The notes under the pieces are model-generated. The model did no database searches, was not told the origin of the DNA, and saw nothing but the letters and a program-made list of their open reading frames with translations. DNA of 64,000 nucleotides from the NCBI GenBank assembly GCA_000181795.3, contig CM012955.1, forward strand, positions 5,763,926-5,827,925. Direction: 5' to 3'. Source of the DNA: Trichinella spiralis. Its lineage: Eukaryota > Nematoda > Enoplea > Trichinellida > Trichinellidae. Positions within the stretch are counted from its first letter, which is position 1. Each line of letters begins with the position of its first letter. Shown here piece by piece: positions 1-10,624 of this stretch. The position numbers were made by a program, and so were the translations under genes.

Positions 1-2655
1 TTTCTAACACTTCCTTCTCCTAAAAAGTAATTACGAATTAGAAATTTAGAAACAAATCGAATGAATTTTAATATTATTACCATGCACTTTTATTCGGATT
101 CAATTACTTCCCGTAACATGGCTATTGCGCATTTGTTTACCTGATAATATTCATGCAAATGACATAACAGATAACCGCAAAAGTTAGCAAAGTGAACACT
201 TACGACGCTTGCGGTTTGATTTGCAGGAAATAATGTTTATTTAACAGCAATAATTTCAGAAATTCAATTTAATTCAATTCAACTGATCGTAGAAAAAGAT
301 ACATTAGTGAAAATTTAACAGATGCGATGTCAAAATGTTTCATGTGCAGGAATTGGCAATATCTGCTTCCTATAAAGATAGTTACTGATGGCCGACTTCC
401 CTATGTATTAAGATATGCAGAACCTCAGTTTCAGAGCCCATTTAGTCCACAACTATTAGGTAGTTTCCGGTGAAACTCTCCAAAACACTATCATTTATGA
501 ATGTGAAAATCAGGCAATCCAAAAAGCCCAAATTCTAGGAAAAGGTTTTCGCTGATTTTCGCAAAACAACCAAGTCTATAGCCCATGAAATTTTTAAATT
601 TTCGAGAAAAAGGTTTTTCTTCAGTATTTAAAGAATTGATTTATATCGATCAGAAATTATTAGCGAACTACTATGAACTTATCCGCACTGACTTTGATTG
701 CGTATTTTTTGAGATGTACCAAAATAGTAAAACTGAAAATTGGACGTAAACGACGTTGAAATAGAAAGGAATGAAAAATAAAAGTGCAATATGTGTGCAT
801 ATAAAATCGTTTGATTAATTTTCACGACGGACGTATCAATGTTTACAGCAACAAAAGATGTTTATTTTAATAGGTCTGTCCCGTCTGTAAATCGAATCTA
901 ATCCCTTCTGTAAATGTCAAATGCCTAAACAATTAGGTGTTATTCAAAATTTACATATTGAGTTGGAACAGTATTGCTTGAATTTATCAGCAAACTATTT
1001 TCAATGCGGCGCGCGTTTTTAGAAGCATCCTGTCTGTTCCTGTTAAGAACTATCCTGTCTATTAGTGATGTTTTATTTTTTATATCTTCGCTATGTCATA
1101 CTAATGGCGGTTTTCAACGTGTTTACCTACTGGAATATATTAAGTCACGAATCGCGTTCATTTTTAGCTAGAAATAGAAAAACAATAACTAGAACAACTT
1201 TCAAAATAACATCACATAAAAAATAAAGTAATACAAAAATTAATTTTTTGTGCACTGTAAGCATTTTGATAATAGAAACAAAATGAAAACAGTTTACTTT
1301 TAAAAGAATATAGTAATGCATATCTTGAAATTAAACTCAGCTTGAAATGAAGGCAAACAATATTGATGAATTATTGCGATTCATGAAAACAATTACATAC
1401 ATACAATTAGCAATTAATACTAAGATTTTTCTGCTTGGACATTGTATGAACTTATGAATTGCATGATCATGGTAGTCGGTGACTTAATTCAACAAACAGA
1501 ACACATTATATCCATACTGCATGCAACTGCTAGAAAATTAAACATAAATACGCTTGTTAGATGAATTCAGATTGATCCCTTATAACATGTCATGCCCTAA
1601 TGCATACATGATGATAAATCAATCCAATATTTTAAACAGAATGCAAATGAACAGAATGGACAGAATACAACAAAATTTGTTTTACCATTTCGCTTGTTCT
1701 GGATTTCTCAATCACGTCATAATGCTGTTTGTATTCATCTACAATGAGCTGCATATGGAAAATGCAGTACTCTCATCCCTCCGCCAATGAAATAATTGAG
1801 GATAGCGTTTAAAGAGTTCTGCTATCCCTGACGTCGAATTACGCAACGCTTGACAATTCTGAAATCGTTCAGTAGGATAAAATATTAACAGAAAGAAAAT
1901 TTGCTTGTCCTAAAAAGCACACAGTTAAAAGGCAATAGTTAATAAAAATCAACAAAACTTCAACATCACCTAAACAGAAATGCCAATATCATATCTAAAA
2001 ACAGTCCAACATATTCAACTATCCATCTGATCATGCACTTCGATACAATAATTTAGTATTTACAAAATGATAGATAATAAAGCGTAATATCATACTGCCT
2101 GTAGTGATATTGATGATATGTAAATTTTAATCAAAGAAATGCTATTGCAGTGTTCAAATTAAATTAAAAATATAATGCAATAATTCAATTTTTACACTGA
2201 ATTCTGATGATGAGATGTCAAATTATATTTTGACAAATTAAAATTAATCTTTGAATTCAAGAACGTTTGGATAAACATGTGCGTTGGTCAGATTAAATTT
2301 TATGCCGAAGAAAGAGAGAATTGTCAATAGCAGCTGAATTTCGAAAATAAATTATCAAAGCAGCGGCAGCAAGGAGATGATTAAGCTGTGTCACACAATT
2401 TTTTCTGTTTTTCAGCTATTTCAGCGATTGGGTTTACATTACTAATTTCAAATCTATTTCAAAACAAAACAAAAAATATAGTAAATTTTATTTTTAATAA
2501 TTTTAACATTAAATCTTCCAATAGCATTTCTATTGAAATTAATTATATAAGTGAATTTGAAGAATAAAGCATAAATTTAATTAATTAAGCATAAAGCATT
2601 TGAAGCATAAATTCATTGAAAATAATTTGGATGAGTAGAAGAATATGAAATCGAA
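1..2655. other. AT-rich non-coding stretch
   Basis: I see no coding region I can support here. The few open frames are short, lack splice-linked partners and resemble no family known to me. The sequence is AT-rich with scattered A and T runs, as elsewhere between genes in this window. Confidence 0.5.
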
Positions 2656-2806
2656 TCAGTTTTTTGATGACGGACCAAGAATTTTTTCAAGAACATCCCT
2701 CTTCAACGTCGCCGTGCTACCAGGAGGGGCTGGTTGTTCCGAGAGATCTTTCATCATAGTCTTTTCCTTCTTTCCATCATTAACATGTAAATCATACCTG
2801 TGGTTT
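2656..2806 (-). CDS. orphan 3' coding exon, unknown protein
   Basis: On the minus strand an acceptor (TTTTAG, ending at about 2807) opens a frame that runs to a TGA at 2658-2656. The roughly 49-residue product is hydrophilic. It contains DGKKEKTMMKDLSEQPAPPG and ends in DVLEKILGPSSKN. Local composition is more balanced than the flanks, which supports coding. The frame needs an upstream exon ending in phase 2, and I could not find one. The acidic gene just upstream (3095-3477) ends in its own stop and offers no phase-2 donor, so linking the two would need alternative splicing. The protein family is not recognised. Confidence 0.35.
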
Positions 2807-3094
2807 CTAAAACAGCGCAAACCTTGGCAAAGCGCAACAAACTAAACATTTCGCACCAAATTAAAACGAAACTGGATTACAACTGACGAACAGTGCAATC
2901 GAAAGCTGTTGTAACTTTAAAACGCTTACGCTTTAAACAATTTTCCATTTAAAATAACCCGTCAGCATTGTTGCTTTTAAAGTAACACTCATAATGTTAA
3001 ATTATTTAAAGTAGATGTTATTGTTCAATTCCAATTTTACAATTGTAAAATAGAAATGAACTCTAAATTGTGTACAACAAATAATTTTTAAATA

Positions 3095-3477
3095 TTATTC
3101 AAATATTTTTCTGATCCATATTTCTTCAGATGGCAGAATAATGTTTCTAACACGCTCTGCAGCTTCCGTCTCTTCGTCACGCTCAGATTCACTTCCAGTA
3201 ACCGTCAGTTCAACTAGCTTTTTAATCACATCGTTAGCATTGCTCTTAGCAATGGCTTCCTCAGCTTCCTCATCCTGTTTTGTCTCTTCAATACTTTCAT
3301 TCGAATCAACCTGCTTCTTCTCAGCTTTCAGTTGGTGATCATCCAAATTCGGCTTTTTCAAAGCATTCTAGTACAACTGAATAAAGAAAAAAAAGATAAA
3401 TTTGCAAAATTATTTTCAAATTACTTGTCATCATTAGTAGATTTTACCGTTTCTTGGTGGATTCCGGTGGGGTTCAT
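3095..3477 (-). CDS. small acidic protein, two exons
   Basis: Proposed exons are 3477-3448 (ATG to phase 0, donor gtaaaa) and 3367-3095 (acceptor TAG at 3370-3368, stop TAA). They give about 100 residues. The product is lysine-rich then strongly acidic (ESIEETKQDEEAEEAIAK), then predicted helical (NDVIKKLVELTV), with the C-terminus LPSEEIWIRKIFE. The acceptor choice is forced: an upstream CAG would leave an in-frame TAG. I do not recognise a family. The composition suggests a disordered nuclear or ribosome-associated protein, but that is only inference. Confidence 0.4.
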
Positions 3478-4084
3478 TTCCTATTCGTTGGCAACAGCTT
3501 AAAGAGATTGAGTTTTCCACCTTTCGCCTAGGCCCTAGGGCAAACACAACCGTTGAACTATAGCTGCTATGTTCAACGCTGGCCTTTACATGTATGTGCT
3601 GCATTTTAGAGTAAACATTAATCTAAAACTATAAACTGAAATTACACTAAAGTGAAGCACCATTGCTGTTTATCAATAATGAAAAATAATTTTCAATTAT
3701 CTTTTAGGAATAGTCGAAACTTTTGATAAATTTTGGGTTTTTAAAAAATTATTTTTTAACAATTTTGCACTCTTTTTGTTTTGCCAAGTGAATATGAAGT
3801 TCAGGTTCAGTGCAAAGCTAAAATAACACGTAATCAGTAATGGTATAATAACGGAATGGTAAAAATAATAAAATAAACGCTAACAGATTAGGCATTTGTT
3901 GTTTATTTTCTTTTTGGAAATTTAAAAATTAATTCTGACAATTATGTTTATTTATACAGCTGATTATAACTGCATTAAAACGGGCAAATTTTAACCGAAA
4001 CTGATCTAGGAATTATGTCAGTTGTTCGTAACGAAAATATCGAAAATACTATTTTTTATTACTCATTACACACATAAACTATTC

Positions 4085-4534
4085 ATACAATTATCTTTTT
4101 TACAATAGTCCCAAAATTTCGTTCAAGACGCGAGTTTCCAAACTGATGTTGTAAAACCTTTAGTAAGTCTCCAGAAACATTTTCTTCTCTCCTCCATGAC
4201 CAATTCCATCGTATGCCTTTCTTACAATGTTGTGAATTTGTTTTATTGCTGTGATCATTTTGAAATCATCGACGGTCCGCTTACAAATCAAATTCACTTC
4301 ATCACCAATTCGTAAAACTTCATAACGATGACGAAGATTGTTATCTTCAACTGACCTGGGCCAAATTGCTTCGATTAGCAAAATGCTTTCAATAATTCCA
4401 TTTTTAGCCACAACAGAAAGTATGATATTGTTTGATCTTTTCTTCCGCATCACTTGGAAAAATTCCTCCTTAGAAAGAGTTGCACTGTCCGCGTAGGGTG
4501 TATTGTAATACCTTGCGTGATCATGATCAGACAG
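4085..4534 (-). pseudogene. KRBA2-like transposon integrase relic
   Basis: An open minus-strand frame (4534-4160) matches the N-terminal part of the integrases often annotated as KRAB-A domain-containing protein 2, which derive from a Ginger-like or retroelement integrase. Visible features are SKEEFFQVM near the start, RYEVLRIGDEVNLI, then IHNIVRKAYDGIGHGG, the two-histidine half of the HHCC zinc-binding domain. The family continues with Y-A-N-I and a C-x-x-C pair. Here the frame hits TAA right after MFLETY, although the next codons still read like the family (FYNISLET). The cysteine pair and the DDE core are not found. It is therefore a broken fragment of a mobile element with no intact copy in the window. 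Confidence 0.65.
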
Positions 4535-7500
4535 TCAACTTCGCCCGTAGTAACAGCGTGGCAGAGCAATCATACTGGGCACAGTACTTCTTTTTCATCC
4601 CATGCAGAGACTTAGCATGCAGAGGAAAGTCCTGATACCACCCACAATCGGTTGAGAGATATGTGAGCAACGAAAATTTAGAGTCGTGAGTTGTTCGTAA
4701 CGACGTCATTGATGAAGACGTGTATCAAGTATACCACATTGTGTTGGATATGCGGGATCGGCAGTTTCGGAAGAGTTTCAAACTGAAACTGATGCAATAT
4801 AATTGTTGATGATTTATAACAGACGTATGAAACGCATTGATATTTTTGTTATCTGTCATCAATTTCATCATAGGCGTAAACTAACAGAAACCGTGGAGTC
4901 CATGGCTGGCAATGATTTCAGCGGTCTATCCGTCCGTTTTAAGCTGATAACCAGCCATAACAACTGTTGATACTCGGTATGAAAGAAGAAACAGCAAACT
5001 TTCTCGAAAGTTTACTTTAGATGGGTGCAGCCCGCTGTCTACTCATTAATATCGTTTCCAGCTTCTTTCAGTGAGTTCTTCTGGAAGTTTGATTTCCCTT
5101 GCCATAGACAATGAAAAGATCTAGAAAATTAAAAACCAACAAGTGTTAAAATAAAAATCTGAAATGAATGAATGAATAAATAATAAATGAAAACATTACC
5201 AACATTTATCCCAATAAAACAGCACTTGTTAACGCTGATAAATGAGATTTCAGTTGCTTGCCAGGTTTCAAAATTGAATCAGACATGAAGCTCCAACATC
5301 AAACGACTCTAATGTTAATTGATGTTGGAATACAATTTTTTCTGAGAAAGGAAAATTTATGAACTTCGATCTCGTCTTCGGTGAAATCAAACTGATTCCT
5401 CACATTTCTTCGTACTGTAGATCTATAAACAAAATACAAACAATAATAATAAATCTCTAAAATCAAAAATTGAAACTAAACTGCTATAAGAAAATTTTCC
5501 ACTGTAAAATTTACAAGAAAAAATAGAAAATTATCTTACTTTGCGAATACAAGTTGAAAGAAATGGAAATATTAAATATAATTCCATATCTCAAATTCTT
5601 GCTTCATGTTCATATCTGCGCCGATTTGTGTATGCCCAGCATTTGATCAAAATCAATTATTTTCCAATCAGTAGTTTTGACATGACGTCATTCTGAATTC
5701 TGATCACAACCTCCAACAAACGGATGAGCTTTGAGACTGCAAGCTATGATGCTCCTTTCGTCTTCACCGCTATTTCAACTTTTTCGTCGTCTTTATTCCA
5801 ATTCGGCTACGATGTTATCTTTGTAGAACCCACTTTCACTTCATTTCATGGATGCTACCAAAATTACAACTCGTCTTCTACGTTCTGTCGTTCATGCAAT
5901 TCCATGATGCTTCCAAATTCATAAAATGCACGCATACTCTGTTGTGCTGGACAGAGAGAAATAGATGTGATTCAACTTTTCTTTCAACAGATCTTTCTCA
6001 TTAGTTTCTCCATGTTAACAGACATTTCAGATCGGTTCACATCTCGTGAAGTAACAAATCTTTGAGAGAAATTATCCAACGCCGATAGGATTATCATCTA
6101 CCAATGTGATATTGTGTAAGGGATTTTTCGTCACAGCAGGCAGATCAGACACCGCCTTGTTGTTCACCGTTCGAGTTGACCATACAGACGCCTACTCTTC
6201 TTGAGGAAGACATAAGGTGTGAATAATTTATAAAACAAACACCAAACAATCTTTTCAAATGTTTATCACATCGTGCTGCTAACAACCACAACAAAAAATC
6301 ACAGCACGATCGATCGCTCACCAAAACTGCACACCACCAATCACTGCCACGTGTCTGCCCACTACCATACTCTGCCACTGATCGCCAGGTCCAAATGTGT
6401 CTACTACGGTAGCCGAGTTCTACGGGGTCGTGGTTCACGATCAGCTCGATCTTACATGATCTTCCTCCGCTGACTCTGGAATATAACATGCATCATCAGC
6501 TTGCCGGGACTGTTACCATTGTATAGCGGACGCGGACCAAGATAACAATTCTATTGCTCCAGAAAATGAAGCGGAAGAAACGTAAAGCTACCGTAAGAAG
6601 AATTGGACTTAAAGATCAGAGGCGGAATACGGTAGAACCGATGTACGTGTATGTGTGGGAGGTGGCGTGTTGTCGAAGAAGTTTGCGGTATAACATCGTC
6701 GTCGGTCCTTGCTTTTGGTTGTCAATAAAAAATATACTCACTGTTTGTTGTTTGACTGTCGCAGTGCAATCAGGAAAGCGCGAGGCAGAAAGAACAGGAA
6801 ACCCGTCGGTCAATACCGGCCCGTCGCCAAATAGCGACGAACGCACCAATAACACGATGGAGGAAGCGAATGAGCCTGCTCGAGGGAGCGGCTCGTTACA
6901 ATTGTTTAGCCAGCTCCTTTTTCATAATTCAGCCAATGATGCGTTCTGAAATTATATTTCCAAAGCTTAATATTGTCAGAAGATAATTTACTAAACAACA
7001 CCCATTACATAGCAGTGAGTGCTCTTCTACCAAAAGCTGTAGTTAAGACTAATCTACAGTATCTATTAAAAGTTTCAGGTATCAATGATATAATGATAAG
7101 TATCCATGAATAAGTAAAAAATATTTTTTACTTGAAATTACCACTAACACGCGATTTATTTTCAATTTAATTAACAAAACAAAACTTTGGAACAGCACAT
7201 TTAATTATATGGGCATTTTTATTGTAAACAAACCCATTGTTATTGTAGCGTACAGAACGCCTCCATTGCTACTGATGTGCAGGTTCAGTGGACTGTATTG
7301 TCGTTCTAGTGGCGGTTCGATCGGTCGATTAGATCACCGTTCAGGAGAGTATAGGTATAGATAGATATGACAATAATTTGGATACATGAAATGTGCAAAG
7401 TTCTTTCTCACTATACCTAATGTTTTTGAGGAAAAACTTTAATACACAAATATTTCTAAATGATTGAAAATAACTACTTTTATGTTGCCGAAATTTTCCT

Positions 7501-7829
7501 GCAAAGTATAAATCACCTATACTGACTATCAGTTAAATTTATAATATATCGATATTGATGAGCTATTATTTTGTGAACCAGTTGCTACTGGTCAGAAAAA
7601 TAACGATTATATTTGAAATGTCTAATTTTATTGATTTAATACAAAAAAGAGAAAATGAAACCATAAAAGTATGAATTATGTATTAAAAGCAGACGTAAAA
7701 TAATTTAAAGTTTATTTTAAATTTTGTTTAAAATTTAAAGTTTTATTGTTTAAAGTGTTGCATATACTGCGACGAACACTTGAACTGTTTTAATTAGTTT
7801 TCCTATCAGAACAGTAGCATTCGGATACT
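4535..7829. other. intergenic stretch, possible decayed repeat debris
   Basis: There is no gene I can support. 5600-6120 and 6100-6950 are less AT-rich than the surroundings and carry short open frames on both strands. The longest is a plus-strand frame of about 128 codons from ATG 6566 to a stop near 6949, beginning with a basic run (MKRKKRKATVRRIGLK) and ending LFHNSANDAF. It could be a fragment of a real exon or of an old mobile element. No domain is recognisable. Confidence 0.3.
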
Positions 7830-9149
7830 ATGCGCCAAGGGAAAATTTATAAAGTGACAATTTACTCGGGCATCACGAAAATAGAAATGCCCATCAAATC
7901 AAGCACCACCGGCAAGGAGTTGTTAGCAGCAGCCTTAGCTAAACTCCAACTTCCGAAGTATGACATTTTCGTCTTGGTTGATAAACAACGTCGACCACTG
8001 AAAATGAATGTTGCAGTGAGGAAACAAGTTGCTCGAAATGACCCTACGTTGAAAATGATAACATTGTATCATTCAACAGAGTTGGACGAGACGTTGATGT
8101 TGAACGACGCCTTCGTGGCCATCCAATATGTTGAGGCTATTGAAAATCTAATTTGTGGGAAAATAATTTTATCGTATGAAAATTTAATTCAGTTGATTGC
8201 TATTGCTATCCATCAAAGTTTCCTAGCGCCCAGCGGGTCAAAATGGCGGAACATTCCAAGGATACATTGGCTTAGGAAAAGATTCAGAGTTAGCAGAAAA
8301 AAATGGATGAGTGATGTAAATGAGAAATTTCATGAACATAAATTCAATGACAACATCCAGGCCATGAAATGTTTTTTGGCCCATGCGAAAAATGCGGGCA
8401 CTTTCAGTAATCAGTTACTTTTTATAGCAAGTAATTACGCTCTCATTGGTATGAATAGGAAAGGCATCCACTTTTATATTGAGAACAACTACGAAGCTTA
8501 CATAAATTGGAGTCAGCTTATCTCAGTTAAGCAGAATAAGAGAAAGGTAACCGTCAAATATGTTGAGAAACAAAAACTGACGGTCAGAATAATGTTCAAA
8601 AGCCGAGGTGATGCTAAATCATTTGTCAAGTTCTGTAAAATCATACAAAAAGTGGAACACGTGGATGCCGCCTTTTACTCTTTCAATCCAATAAATGATC
8701 AGCTGGAGTCATCGTCGGCAGAAAGTGAATTGTGGTCAAAATGTAATAATTTATTTCAAGATGTAAACCCATTGAATGGTGAAAAATCATTCTTTAATGA
8801 AAAAAATTGTGGAAGTAATAAGAAAGCAAGAACAATGAAAAAAACTCATACTGATCTCGAAGAACGCCAAGAAGCGAATAAAACAAAAGAACATTTAAGA
8901 ATTATACGAGAGGTTATTTATCTACAGGATTATTTACTAAGAAGAATTGCATTACTACGAGCCTCTTTCAATAGGCAGAAACACTATGTGAGTCTGAATA
9001 CGGCATATCAGACATATAAAAGCCAATTCAATGAGTTCAAAACTAATGTGATTCCACATTACACGAAGAAGATGAGTAAAGGTAAATATGAATGCAAAAA
9101 AGAATATGGAGGTGAAATTGAAAGCAATGGAGAAAAACATGATTCCTGA
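7830..9149 (+). CDS. FERM-domain protein, intronless
   Basis: One uninterrupted 439-codon frame starts at ATG 7830. Residues about 5-90 look like the ubiquitin-like F1 lobe (KVTIYSG, then KYDIFVLVDKQRRPLK). About 95-200 is a helical F2 lobe. About 200-290 is the PH-like F3 lobe (ALIGMNRKGIHFYIENNYEA, INWSQLISV, then a helix CKIIQKVEHVDAAFYS). This is the order of the FERM module, which links membrane lipids or receptors to the cytoskeleton. The C-terminal third is charged, with a likely helix (EHLRIIREVIYLQDYLLRRI) and a basic tail. No kinase, phosphatase or actin-binding ERM tail is visible, so the subfamily is unclear. An acceptor-like sequence (cctatcag) ends 22 nt before the ATG. Absence of introns is unusual here and could mean retroposition. 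Confidence 0.6.
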   Translation: MRQGKIYKVTIYSGITKIEMPIKSSTTGKELLAAALAKLQLPKYDIFVLVDKQRRPLKMNVAVRKQVARNDPTLKMITLYHSTELDETLMLNDAFVAIQYVEAIENLICGKIILSYENLIQLIAIAIHQSFLAPSGSKWRNIPRIHWLRKRFRVSRKKWMSDVNEKFHEHKFNDNIQAMKCFLAHAKNAGTFSNQLLFIASNYALIGMNRKGIHFYIENNYEAYINWSQLISVKQNKRKVTVKYVEKQKLTVRIMFKSRGDAKSFVKFCKIIQKVEHVDAAFYSFNPINDQLESSSAESELWSKCNNLFQDVNPLNGEKSFFNEKNCGSNKKARTMKKTHTDLEERQEANKTKEHLRIIREVIYLQDYLLRRIALLRASFNRQKHYVSLNTAYQTYKSQFNEFKTNVIPHYTKKMSKGKYECKKEYGGEIESNGEKHDS

Positions 9150-9236
9150 AATAGATTAATAGTAATGCTGCCACTTTTACTTAATATCATAATCTGCTTG
9201 ATCTGATAAATTATATATTTTATAGATTATAATAAC

Positions 9237-9242
9237 AATAAA
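9237..9242 (+). terminator. poly(A) signal AATAAA of the FERM gene
   Basis: A canonical AATAAA lies about 88 bp after the stop codon of the FERM-domain gene, at the usual distance for a short 3' UTR. Confidence 0.45.
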
Positions 9243-9970
9243 GAAGAACTGGAAAAAGTACTCAAGATGAAAGAATCCTTCTTATAACTGAACTCCATAT
9301 AGTGATTATAATTTGCAAAAACTTTCTTTAAAATTTATAATAATTTCAATATTTATTGATTACATGCATAATTGTTCATGTATGCATACTGTTGTTATGT
9401 TGTTATGTGTGTGTGTTTGTATGTTGATTTCATCAATTAAATTTTTGTTGTGAATAATTTCTAATTTTAATAAATGTCATTAATAAAATGAAAATTCACA
9501 TACCTTTAACTGACACATTTATGAAAAACACATTTTCTAATGCGCCGCGATTTTCGATAAACACAGAATTAGTTTTACTGAACTTACTGGTGGATAGGTA
9601 TAAAGATGCAAATAAATACCAAGCATAAGCCGATTAATTTGATATAAAATATGAATTGATTTAATTTCTTGCATTTTTAATAAATTGTTACCGCCGGCTA
9701 CTACATTTGATACAATGCCGCATTAATTAAGCATGAATTGTCATTTCAATTACTTTGATGCTTAATTGAAAATAAATTTCAATTTACTATGTTGTATTTA
9801 ATTTTAATGTTATATATTATTATATCAACCGTCCATTTCTAAAACCACGTTAATCTATTAAATCAAAAAAATGAAATAAAGACTTGCTTGATATCACAGA
9901 AAAACTTGATATATTAGCAATTTAAACGGGCGTCATTTATGCTATGAAATAATAGTTTTCTTTTGATATG

Positions 9971-10624
9971 GAGTCGAACATGGTTAAGTGCACATATCCT
10001 TTAAGTGCACAAAACTTTGGCCTAAAAAAATTCCCTGTAGCTAATTATGGGGTACAATAATGGATAAGTGCACATTTGGACAAATGCACAACTTGGTTAA
10101 GTGCACCATTTTGCTGAGGTCCACGGGATTTGCTGCTCGCAATATGCAGTCCTTAAGTGCACAATAGGCACGTCCCCGGCCACCTTACGTTTATCATCAA
10201 CCATAACAACTACTGACACTCAGCAAATCAGGCTCTTATTGTTCGCTATATCAAAATAAGCACGCGTATCACAGGCAGCGTGAACTAGCCCAAAGTCAAA
10301 AGAAGTACTGCTTTCCAAGGAAGTTACTCACAAGAAAACTATTTCAAATTTGGTGACAATTCAGTCACTTTTTCACGGAAACAGCATAAAGCAGACAAGC
10401 ACAGACTGAACTGAAGATTAGCTAGTAACGCTGGGGTCACAAAATATAATTCAAACCTACTTTTCTGACTATTTTACTTGGAATAAATGGACGCTTTTAT
10501 GCATTAAACCTATTCGTGAATGTTAAGTTATGATTCCTTTCAATTGCTCTGCATAATTTCAAACTTTGAGTAAGTGCATGGAGATTCTTGGCAAATTTTA
10601 TGTGTTCTTAACCAAGTTCGACTG
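9971..10624. mobile_element. MITE-like element with about 25 bp terminal inverted repeats
   Basis: The left end (9972-9995) reads AGTCGAACATGGTTAAGTGC followed by acata. The reverse complement of the right end (10600-10624) reads AGTCGAACTTGGTTAAGAAC followed by acata, so only three positions in about 25 differ. The roughly 650 bp interior has no transposase frame. The nonamer taagtgcac occurs five times in the left 190 bp, and one internal copy (about 10091-10107) repeats the inverted-repeat core. This fits a non-autonomous DNA element; the terminal sequence and likely TA flanks suggest the Tc1-mariner/pogo group, but the family is inferred. Target-site duplication is not clean. Confidence 0.6.

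Noticed and set aside
6145-6489. 114-codon minus-strand frame
   Set aside because: Cysteine- and tryptophan-rich composition with no domain. An opposing plus-strand frame covers the same bases, so neither is favoured.
4957-10222. Short shared motif ccataacaact near 4957 and 10202
   Set aside because: The match of about 22 bp with several differences does not extend on either side, so it is not convincing as a repeat family.
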